A DNA stretch of 6,801 bases from Acetobacteraceae bacterium (GTDB lineage Bacteria > Pseudomonadota > Alphaproteobacteria > Acetobacterales > Acetobacteraceae). Below the pieces are notes generated by a model. The model saw only the letters and a list, made by a program, of their open reading frames with translations, ran no database searches and was not told the origin of the DNA. The position numbers and the translations under genes are program-made. Shown in pieces: positions 1 to 5,412 of the stretch (its first letter is position 1; the number at the start of each line of letters is the position of its first letter). The stretch spans positions 1 to 6,801 of the forward strand of contig JADYYZ010000430.1 of NCBI GenBank assembly GCA_020853405.1. The letters are read 5' to 3'.

Positions 1-1
1 C

Positions 2-811
2 GCGATCAACCTGTTCGCCTACTGGAACAGCGACAAGGCCGTGCTGCGCATGGCCAACGCCCAGCCGATCGGGCCGAACGACGCACCACGCCTGTTCCAG
101 ATGACCAAGGCGATGGCAGCGCGGGCCGGCATCCCGATGCCCGCGCTCTATGTGATCCACGACGACCAGCCGAACGCCTTCGCCACCGGCCGCAATCCGG
201 AAAACGCCGCGGTGGCGGTGAACACCGGCCTTCTGAACCTGATGGATGAACGCCAGGTGGCGGGCGTGGTCGCGCACGAACTCGCCCACATCAGGAACCG
301 TGACACACTGATCATGACGGTGACCGCGACCATCGCCGGCGCGATCGGCATGCTGGCGCAGTTCGGCGCGATCTTCGGCATGGCGCGCGATTCGGAAGGG
401 CGCCCGGCCAACCCGATCGCGGGGATCCTGATCATGATCCTGGCACCGATCGCGGCGATGATCGTGCAGATGGCGATCTCGCGCGCCCGCGAGTACGAGG
501 CCGACCGCATCGGTGCCGGCATCGTGGGCGATCCGAACGCGCTGGCGGACGCGCTGGAATCGCTGGAAGCGGGGGTTTCGCGCACCCACAGCCAGTGGGC
601 GGAGAACCACCCGGCGGCGGCGCATCTGTGCATCGTCAATCCGCTGGCCGGCACCGGCACCGACAACCTGTTCAGCACCCACCCCAAGACCGCGAACCGT
701 GTCGCCGCGCTGCGTGCGATGGCGGCTGCGGCGCGGCCTGGTGCGCCGATGCCCGCGGCCGCCGCGGCGCGCCCGGCCGCAGCGGGGCCGCGCAACCCCT
801 GGGCACGCTGA
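2..811 (+). CDS. htpX: Protease HtpX homologue, M48 family membrane zinc metalloprotease (5' partial)
   Basis: HtpX is an inner-membrane zinc endopeptidase that degrades misfolded membrane proteins, alongside FtsH in well-studied bacteria. The reading frame is already open at base 2 with AINLFAYWNSDKAVLRMANA, the conserved motif that follows the first membrane segments in HtpX, so the true start lies upstream. The ATG at 50 and the in-frame CTG at 44 lie inside this conserved segment and are not starts. The zinc site HELAH is at 275-289, and the third ligand is probably the first Glu of EYEAD at 491-499. Two hydrophobic stretches lie between them (about 305-385 and 416-478), as in the family. 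A conserved NPLAGTGTDNLFSTHP segment follows, then an Ala/Pro-rich tail ending in NPWAR, a tail type common in alphaproteobacterial HtpX. The stop is TGA at 809-811. No functional link to the downstream catabolic genes is apparent. Confidence 0.95.
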   Translation, partial: AINLFAYWNSDKAVLRMANAQPIGPNDAPRLFQMTKAMAARAGIPMPALYVIHDDQPNAFATGRNPENAAVAVNTGLLNLMDERQVAGVVAHELAHIRNRDTLIMTVTATIAGAIGMLAQFGAIFGMARDSEGRPANPIAGILIMILAPIAAMIVQMAISRAREYEADRIGAGIVGDPNALADALESLEAGVSRTHSQWAENHPAAAHLCIVNPLAGTGTDNLFSTHPKTANRVAALRAMAAAARPGAPMPAAAAARPAAAGPRNPWAR

Positions 812-833
812 CGGCAGCGGCGGCGACGTGGGC

Positions 834-861
834 TTGCCTCATATTCTATAGAATGCATAAT
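834..861 (+). promoter_or_regulatory. Candidate sigma-70-type promoter for the GntR-led unit
   Basis: TTGCCT (834-839) and CATAAT (856-861) are separated by 16 bp and resemble -35 and -10 boxes. They sit in the only clearly AT-rich patch in this part of the window, between the htpX stop and the regulator start. Transcription starting 7-9 bases after the -10 box would begin at about 868-870, at or next to the ATG of the regulator. The only purine-rich stretch before that ATG, GGGA (864-867), is too close to act as a normal ribosome binding site, so the message may be leaderless. The boxes were seen by eye; the function is inferred. Confidence 0.5.
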
Positions 862-864
862 ATG
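840..864. promoter_or_regulatory. Probable operator: perfect palindrome ATTCTATAGAAT with an outer inverted repeat
   Basis: ATTCTATAGAAT (843-854) is a perfect 12-bp palindrome. It lies wholly within the spacer of the candidate promoter, so a bound dimer would block polymerase. A second symmetric pair, CATATT (840-845) and AATATG (859-864), overlaps it with a different centre, and ATGCAT (853-858) is a further self-complementary hexamer. FCD-type GntR regulators generally bind short AT-rich palindromes just upstream of their own gene, so autorepression by the adjacent regulator is the simplest reading. No second clear copy was found by eye in the 4348-4520 intergenic region. Confidence 0.55.
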
Positions 865-869
865 GGACA

Positions 870-1616
870 ATGGATGCCGCCCTTTCCACCCCCGCCTATG
901 TCCGCGTGCGCGAAAGGATGCTGGCCGACATCGCCGGCGGCGCCTGGCCGGTCGGCGCACACCTGACGCTTGCCGAACTGGAACGGCGCTACGGCGTCAG
1001 CCAGAGCCCGATCCGCGAGGCGCTGCTGCACCTTTCCGGCGATGGCGTGGTGGTGCTGCGCGCGCATCGCGGCGCCGCCCTGCCGCCGCTCGATCGGCGC
1101 ACGCTGGGGGAGCTCTATGGCGTGCGCGGCGCGCTCCAGGCGCTGACCGCGCGCGAGGCAGCGGCGCGCGCGACCCGGGCCGCGCTGGCGCCAGTCCATG
1201 CGGCGGCGCGCGCCTACGACCAGGCAGCCGAGGCCGGCGACGAGGCAGCACTCGCCGCCGCCAACCGCGCCTTCCACGGTGCCATCGACCGGCTGTCGGA
1301 CAACCGCATGGCGATCGCCATGCTGGAGGCCAGGGCCGCGCTGGTCGATGCGGTGCGGCGCGCCTGCGGCTACGGCCCCGGCAGGCCGCGTGCCGCAACC
1401 CGCCAGCACCGCGCCATCCTGGCCGCGCTCGGCCGCCGCGACGGCGAGGCCGCCGCACGGGCCGTCATGCAGCACGTCGCCGCATCATGGCGCGACCTCG
1501 ATGCGCGCCTGCACGGCAAGGAAGAAGCGGAGGAAGCCAATGACGATACTCACGCGCCGGGCAGCGTTCGCGCTGCCGGCATCGCTGTTCGCGGCATCGC
1601 GTGCCCGCGCGTCTGA
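870..1616 (+). CDS. GntR family transcriptional regulator, FadR-like subfamily with FCD ligand-binding domain
   Basis: This is probably a local regulator of the sugar-acid genes, responding to a carboxylated intermediate. Residues 8-70 form the GntR winged helix-turn-helix (LTLAELERRYGVSQSPIREA, then HLSGDGVVVLRAHRGA). Residues from about 78 to 213 are the helical FCD domain. His136 (in NRAFH), His180 (QHRAI) and His202 (QHVA) match the spacing of the family's metal-binding histidines. Asn132 occupies the D/N position of the DxxFH motif. The ATG at 870 places the winged helix at the usual distance from the N-terminus. The last 25 or so codons (1540-1616) overlap the downstream binding-protein gene in another frame and encode a low-complexity tail not expected of the family. 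The protein therefore appears somewhat longer than typical members (about 220-230 residues), so the stop may have drifted. The effector is unknown. Confidence 0.9.
   Translation: MDAALSTPAYVRVRERMLADIAGGAWPVGAHLTLAELERRYGVSQSPIREALLHLSGDGVVVLRAHRGAALPPLDRRTLGELYGVRGALQALTAREAAARATRAALAPVHAAARAYDQAAEAGDEAALAAANRAFHGAIDRLSDNRMAIAMLEARAALVDAVRRACGYGPGRPRAATRQHRAILAALGRRDGEAAARAVMQHVAASWRDLDARLHGKEEAEEANDDTHAPGSVRAAGIAVRGIACPRV
1529..1536 (+). promoter_or_regulatory. Ribosome binding site that sets the binding-protein start
   Basis: GGAGGAAG, inside the regulator's coding sequence, lies 6 bases (counted from the GGAGG core) before the ATG at 1540. It supports starting the binding protein at the signal peptide rather than at the far-upstream in-frame ATG at 1198, which would add 114 Arg/Pro-rich shadow residues. 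Confidence 0.75.
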
Positions 1617-2520
1617 CTGGCCCTCGCGGCCGATCCGCCTGCTGGTCGGCTTCGCCGCCGGCGGCGCGCATGACGGCGCGGCCCGCTTCGTGGCACCCGA
1701 GCTCGGCCGCATCCTGGGCCAGAGCGTGGTGGTGGAAAATCGCGCCGGCGCCTCGGGCAACCTGATGAGCCAGCAGCTGGTCGGCGCCCCGGCCGATGGC
1801 TACACGCTGGGCCTGGCGGGGCTGCAGATCACCACCAATCCCTGGATGATCGCCAACCCCGGCTACAGCCCCGACGACCTGGTGGTGGTGGGCCAGATCG
1901 CCGCCCTGCCGGTGGTGGTGATCGCCTCCATCAAGTCGGGCATCCGCGACTTCCCCGGCCTGATCGAGGCAGCACGACGCAAGGACGGCGGCCTGACCGT
2001 CGCCTCGGGCGGCTACGGCACCACCAGCCATCTCGGCCCCGAACTGGTGTTCCGCAACCAGGGTGTGCGCTACACCATCGTCGTCTATCGCGGTGGCGGC
2101 CCGGCGCTGCAGGGCCTGATCAGCGGCGAGACCGATGTGACGTTCGATATCGCCTCGCCCGGCCATCGCCCGAACTTCGAGGCAGGCACGCTGCGCCCGC
2201 TGGCCGTGCTGCAAGGTGCGCGCGAACCGGCACTGCCCGACATCCCCGCGGTGGCCGAATTCGGCCTCGGCCCGGAGGTCTTCGTGCGCTCCTGGCTCGG
2301 GCTGATGGTGCGCGCCGGCACGCCGCCCGAGATCATCGCCCGCCTACATGCCGCGCTGAACGAGGCGCTGGCCGCGCCCGAGCTGAAGCAGCGGATGGAA
2401 CGGCTCGGCATGGTGGTCACCCCGAGCCCGGCCCAGGCCGACGCCCAGGCGCTGTACCGCGGCGAACTCGCCCGCTGGGGCGCCTTGATCCGCGCCGCCA
2501 ACATCCGCATCGAGGGCTGA
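1540..2520 (+). CDS. Tripartite tricarboxylate transporter substrate-binding protein (Bug/TctC family)
   Basis: This is a periplasmic solute-binding protein that captures a carboxylate for a TctAB-type membrane transporter, or that acts as an orphan sensor/receptor. Residues 1-24 are a signal peptide with a Tat-like TRRAAF start and a likely cut after ARA, before SDWPSRPI. Family hallmarks follow in order: PIRLLVGFAAGGAHD (31-45), GQSVVVENRAGASGN (60-74), PADGYTL (84-90), ASGGYGTTSHLGPEL (155-169), YRGGGPALQGLISGETDVTF (183-202), LRPLAV, PALPDIPAVAEFG (230-242) and RAGTPPEIIARLH (258-270). The 326-residue length is normal for the family. The start overlaps the regulator by 77 bases, and the stop is 3 bases before the dehydratase start, which suggests one transcript. 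No TctA or TctB gene is present here. Context suggests a uronate, aldarate or other sugar acid as ligand, but that is inference. Confidence 0.93.
   Translation: MTILTRRAAFALPASLFAASRARASDWPSRPIRLLVGFAAGGAHDGAARFVAPELGRILGQSVVVENRAGASGNLMSQQLVGAPADGYTLGLAGLQITTNPWMIANPGYSPDDLVVVGQIAALPVVVIASIKSGIRDFPGLIEAARRKDGGLTVASGGYGTTSHLGPELVFRNQGVRYTIVVYRGGGPALQGLISGETDVTFDIASPGHRPNFEAGTLRPLAVLQGAREPALPDIPAVAEFGLGPEVFVRSWLGLMVRAGTPPEIIARLHAALNEALAAPELKQRMERLGMVVTPSPAQADAQALYRGELARWGALIRAANIRIEG
2512..2516 (+). promoter_or_regulatory. Ribosome binding site supporting a TTG start
   Basis: GAGGG sits in the last codons of the binding-protein gene, 7 bases before TTG 2524. The alternative in-frame ATG (codon 14, at 2563) would remove the first strand of the enolase N-terminal domain. 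The arrangement suggests coupled translation. Confidence 0.55.
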
Positions 2521-2523
2521 GCG

Positions 2524-3723
2524 TTGCACCCGATCCGCATCACCCGCGTGACGCCGCTGCTGATGCAGGCGGGCGGGCCGCCGCACACCAGCTGGGGCGC
2601 CAGCGGATCGAGCCACACCACGCGCAGCCGCAACTGGATGTTCGTGAAGGTCGAGACCGACGCCGGTATCACCGGCTGGGGGGAAGGGTCAGGCTGGCCG
2701 AAACTGGCGGCGGCGGCGCTGTCCGACCTCGGCCAGGTGATCGCCGGTGAGGATGCAACCCGCATCCCGCGCGTGCTGAACAAGATGCTGGCATCGATGC
2801 TGGGCCACGGCGATTCCGGCACGCCCGCCGGCGGCGCGATGGCAGCGATCGATACCGCGCTGTGGGACATCAACGCCAAGGCACTTGGCGTGCCGGTCTG
2901 GCGGCTGCTGGGCGGCAAGCTCCGCGATCGCGTGCCCGTCTATACCCACGCGCCGACGCCGAAGGAGGCCGAGATCGCGCTGAAGATGGGCGTGCGCGCG
3001 ATCAAGACCGGCGGCCTGTACCAGGGCGTGCCGCGGGCGCTGGAACTGCGCCGCGCGCTGGGGCCGGAGATCGACATCGCGATCGACCTGCATGGCCCGC
3101 CCTGGCTCAGCCTGGCCGACGCCCGCGCTGCCTGCGACCGGCTCGAGGAAATGCACCCGCTGTTCGTCGAGGAGCCGATCGCCGAGCACGACCTGGACGG
3201 CTACCGGGCGCTGCGCGCATCCACCAACGTGCCGCTGGCGGGCGGCGAGCGGTTCGGCAACCCGGTAGCGTACGCGCCCTGGCTTTCGTCGCGCGTGTGG
3301 GACGTGGTGCAGCCGGACACGGGGCGCATGGGCGGCATCTCGGGGTTGCTGAAACTGGGTGCCGCGGCCGATGTGCACGGCATCGCGATCGCGCCGCATT
3401 CCGGCTCGCTTGGGCCGCTGGCCGAGGTCGCGGCCGTGCATGCCAGCGCGGTGCTGGGGAACCTGCTGATGCTGGAACGCATGGACCCCGACTGGGAAGG
3501 CCGCCATGGCGCGCTGCCGGGTGGGCTGAAACTGGTGGATGGCGCGCTGGTGGTGCCCGACGCGCCCGGCCTGGGGGCGGAGCCGGACGAGGACTTCATT
3601 CGCCGCAACCCGTCCAGCATCAATCTCGGCCTGCCCAAGGGCGGCGGCGAGCCAGGGACCGAGGACGAGTTCCCGGTGCGGCAGATGCGGCTGCAGCGCG
3701 CCAGGAAGTTCGGAGGAACCTGA
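2524..3723 (+). CDS. Enolase-superfamily sugar-acid dehydratase (mandelate racemase/GalD-like)
   Basis: This enzyme probably removes water from a sugar acid (aldonate or aldarate) to give a 2-keto-3-deoxy acid by Mg-assisted abstraction of the alpha proton. Residues 1-125 are the capping domain (FVKVETDAGITGWGEG; AAIDTALWDINAKALGVPVW), followed by the barrel from about 135. Predicted Mg ligands are Asp188 (AIDLHG), Glu216 (FVEEP) and Glu242 (GGERF). His190 beside Asp188, and His292 (APHS) paired with Asp265 (QPDTGRMGG), are probable acid/base residues. The DxH pattern resembles galactonate/mannonate dehydratases rather than KxK enzymes such as glucarate dehydratase; Lys161 in AIKTGG has no second lysine. 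The TTG start is preferred because of its spacing and ribosome binding site. The C-terminus, from about residue 355, is long and charged. At 399 residues it is near family length. The substrate is unproven: the neighbouring Udh and lactonase suggest an aldarate, but galactonate-like acids or a lactone cycloisomerase role remain possible. Confidence 0.9.
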   Translation: MHPIRITRVTPLLMQAGGPPHTSWGASGSSHTTRSRNWMFVKVETDAGITGWGEGSGWPKLAAAALSDLGQVIAGEDATRIPRVLNKMLASMLGHGDSGTPAGGAMAAIDTALWDINAKALGVPVWRLLGGKLRDRVPVYTHAPTPKEAEIALKMGVRAIKTGGLYQGVPRALELRRALGPEIDIAIDLHGPPWLSLADARAACDRLEEMHPLFVEEPIAEHDLDGYRALRASTNVPLAGGERFGNPVAYAPWLSSRVWDVVQPDTGRMGGISGLLKLGAAADVHGIAIAPHSGSLGPLAEVAAVHASAVLGNLLMLERMDPDWEGRHGALPGGLKLVDGALVVPDAPGLGAEPDEDFIRRNPSSINLGLPKGGGEPGTEDEFPVRQMRLQRARKFGGT

Positions 3724-3742
3724 GCCTCAGACGCGGCTCAGG
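3719..3742. terminator. Candidate bidirectional hairpin over two convergent stop codons
   Basis: CCTGAGCC (3719-3726) and GGCTCAGG (3735-3742) form a perfect 8-bp stem with an 8-base loop. The stop of the dehydratase (3721-3723) lies in the left arm. The stop of the opposing membrane gene (3727-3729, read on the minus strand) is in the loop. Neither side has a run of T, so it is not a canonical intrinsic terminator. It could still pause polymerase or protect both 3' ends. Confidence 0.45.
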
Positions 3743-4347
3743 CGGAAGCGCCGCCTGAACCCCAGCACGCCCATCCTGCCGTCCAGCGCCATCGACATGA
3801 AGACGCCGGCCACCATCGCCGCCAGCACGATCGCGACATGACCCAGCGAGAGCCGATCGAGGAAGCCCGTGTTGCGGTCGAACTGGCCGGCGCCACGGCT
3901 GGAGAAGGCGAAGACGTGCGCGACGAAACCCACCGCCATGGCGCGCAGACCGTGCCGGATGATGCGATAGGCGCGGTACTGCTCCAGCCGCGACTCGAGC
4001 TTCAGGGCCATCACGAACATGATGATGCCCGGCAGCAGCACGACGGTCAGCACCACCAGGAACCCCACATTGTCGGGCAGCACGCCGGCAATCAGCGAGG
4101 CGCCGATCAGGGTCAGGATGCCGGCCAGCGGAAACAGGCAGGTGCCGATCGTGATCGCCGGGATCATCGCCAGCAGCAGGAAGGGCAGCATGAGGATCCC
4201 CGGCCCGCCGCCGGCGCCGCCGCCCCTGCCGCTGCCGCCGGCGGCCATGCCGGCCATGTAGGCCGCATGCTCCTCGGCCGTGCTGCCGGTATAGATCCCG
4301 CCGGACAGGCCGGCATTGTAGGCACTCAGTTCGCTCGCGCTCTTCAT
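3727..4347 (-). CDS. Unrecognised small multi-pass membrane protein with a Gly-rich N-terminal region
   Basis: I do not recognise this family. The 206-residue protein starts MKSASELSAYNAGLSGG. Residues 1-35 are polar/Ala-rich and contain two similar units, AYNAGLSGG (9-17) and AAYMAGMAAGG (28-38). A glycine linker follows (about 37-50). Strongly hydrophobic segments lie at about 51-69, 71-90 and 94-116, then a basic amphipathic stretch (LESRLEQYRAYRIIRHGLR, 117-135), weaker hydrophobic segments at about 136-148 and 168-188, and an Arg-rich C-terminus. It is therefore probably an inner-membrane protein with three to five spans. The ATG at 4347-4345 is preferred over an in-frame ATG 51 codons upstream, because those extra residues are Arg-rich and look non-coding. 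The hydrophobic pattern, read only in this frame, argues it is real. It separates the two sugar-acid gene groups and is transcribed against the first; no functional link is shown. Confidence 0.75.
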   Translation of the reverse strand: MKSASELSAYNAGLSGGIYTGSTAEEHAAYMAGMAAGGSGRGGGAGGGPGILMLPFLLLAMIPAITIGTCLFPLAGILTLIGASLIAGVLPDNVGFLVVLTVVLLPGIIMFVMALKLESRLEQYRAYRIIRHGLRAMAVGFVAHVFAFSSRGAGQFDRNTGFLDRLSLGHVAIVLAAMVAGVFMSMALDGRMGVLGFRRRFRLSRV

Positions 4348-4520
4348 GCCGCCCTGGCTTCCCCCATTTCCGCGCCAATCGGCGGTGCGGCGCGATTGCG
4401 CCACTGCACGGCCGCGCTGTCCAGTGGTCGCGCCCCGCCAGGTTTCCGATCCCCGCGATTGCGGTCTAGGGTGCCGGCGCACGCAGCAAAGCACCGCCAA
4501 AGCAACCGCCAGGACCGGAC
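4348..4520. promoter_or_regulatory. Divergent intergenic region with overlapping inverted repeats
   Basis: These 173 bases separate the minus-strand membrane gene from the plus-strand lactonase gene and should hold promoters for both. Two alternative stems share bases. One is GGCGC (4389-4393) with GCGCC (4398-4402) around GATT. The other is CCACTG (4401-4406) with CAGTGG (4422-4427) across 15 bases, extendable by GCG/CGC with a one-base bulge. A weak promoter-like pair for the lactonase is TTTCCG (4443-4448) and TCTAGG (4465-4470), 16 bp apart. AGGA (4511-4514) is a plausible ribosome binding site for the GTG at 4521. The promoter assignment is tentative. Confidence 0.35.
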
Positions 4521-5399
4521 GTGACCGAACCGCGACTGCTGAACCCTTCCGTCCGCCTGGCGCTCGGCGAAAGCCCGGTGTGGGACAGCGACAACACCCG
4601 CCTGCTGGTCGCCGACATCACGGGCTGCGCGATCCATGCCTTCACGCCCGACGGCACCCACGCTGGCACCTGGCTGTTCCCGTCGGAGGTCGGCAGTTTC
4701 GGCCTGTGCCGGTCGGGCCGCTGGATCGTGGCACTTCGCAAGCACGTGGTGCTGTTCGACCCGCGCACCGGCGCCGCCGAGACCATCGCTTCCCCTGCCC
4801 TCTCCACGCCCACCCGCTTCAACGACGGCAAGGTTTCGCCCGATGGCAGTTTCTGGGTCGGAACCATGGACGACCGCAGCCCGCGCACGCCGATCGGCGC
4901 GCTGTTCCGCATCGCGCCCGACCGGTCCTGCACGCCGGTGATCGACGGGCTGATGGTCAGCAACGGCCTGGCCTGGAGCGGCGATGGCCGCACCATGTTC
5001 CATTCCGACAGCGCCGCCGGCCGGCTCGACGCCTGGGATTTCGACCCCGCCGCGGGCAGCGCGACCAATCGCCAGACAATCTTCGAGTTCACCGATCCCG
5101 CGCTCGGGCGGCCGGACGGCGCGGCGTGCGATGAAAGCGGCATCTACTGGTCGGCGGGCGTGCGCGCCGGCCGCATCAACCGCTTCTCGCGCGAGGGCAG
5201 GCTGCTGTCGTCCGACCCGTTTCCCTGCCCCGGCGTTACCATGCCCTGCTTCGGCGGGCCTGATCTGAAGACCGTGTACTGGACCTCGCTGCGCCACGCG
5301 CTGGGTGCCGAAGCGATCGCCGAGCACCCGACGCTGGGCGGCGTGTTCGTGATGGAGGCGCCCGTGGCCGGCGCTGCCATCGGGAAATTCAAGGACTGA
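4521..5399 (+). CDS. SMP-30/gluconolactonase family lactonase, probable aldaro-lactone or sugar lactone hydrolase
   Basis: This is probably a metal-dependent six-bladed beta-propeller lactonase that hydrolyses a sugar-acid lactone to the free acid in the cytoplasm. No signal peptide is visible. All four family metal ligands are in place: Glu17 (LGESPVW), Asn101 (TRFNDGKVSPDG), Asn148 (VSNGLAWSGDG) and Asp199 (RPDGAACDESG), with Arg99 near the substrate site. Repeated blade motifs (FWVGTMDD, LFRI, WDFDP, YWSAG) continue to the C-terminus. At 292 residues it is the normal length. The GTG start puts Glu17 where it falls in characterised members and has AGGA upstream. The stop is only 13 bases from udh, so the two are almost certainly cotranscribed. 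Because Udh makes an aldaro-lactone, an aldaro-lactonase role fits best. Gluconolactonase or another sugar lactonase activity is the alternative. Confidence 0.92.
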   Translation: MTEPRLLNPSVRLALGESPVWDSDNTRLLVADITGCAIHAFTPDGTHAGTWLFPSEVGSFGLCRSGRWIVALRKHVVLFDPRTGAAETIASPALSTPTRFNDGKVSPDGSFWVGTMDDRSPRTPIGALFRIAPDRSCTPVIDGLMVSNGLAWSGDGRTMFHSDSAAGRLDAWDFDPAAGSATNRQTIFEFTDPALGRPDGAACDESGIYWSAGVRAGRINRFSREGRLLSSDPFPCPGVTMPCFGGPDLKTVYWTSLRHALGAEAIAEHPTLGGVFVMEAPVAGAAIGKFKD

Positions 5400-5410
5400 G
5401 GAGAGAGAGA
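5399..5410 (+). promoter_or_regulatory. Strong ribosome binding site for udh, overlapping the lactonase stop
   Basis: AGGAGAGAGAGA begins on the last base of the lactonase stop codon and ends 2 bases before ATG 5413. AGGAG (5399-5403) is the likely core, 9 bases from the ATG. The (GA)5 run (5401-5410) offers alternative registers at shorter spacing. Confidence 0.7.
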
Positions 5411-5412
5411 CG

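Noticed and set aside
148..960. 270-residue minus-strand frame opposite htpX
   Set aside because: It is antisense to an unambiguous HtpX, runs through the promoter/operator island, and has Arg/Ala-rich composition without motifs.
1198..1539. N-terminal extension of the binding protein to an upstream ATG
   Set aside because: The extension is Arg/Pro-rich shadow of the regulator gene. Starting at 1540 gives a proper signal peptide with a good ribosome binding site.
2862..3758. 298-residue plus-strand frame inside the dehydratase gene
   Set aside because: The translation is Arg/Ala/Gly-rich and low in hydrophobic structure. The overlapping frame carries every expected enolase-superfamily ligand.
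4348..4500. 51-codon N-terminal extension of the minus-strand membrane protein
   Set aside because: The added residues are Arg/Gly/Ser-rich and look non-coding. The region is better explained as the divergent regulatory gap.
3838..4524. 228-residue plus-strand frame opposite the membrane protein
   Set aside because: It is extremely rich in His, Gln, Asp and Arg, as expected for the complement of membrane-span codons. The minus-strand frame gives sensible hydrophobic segments.
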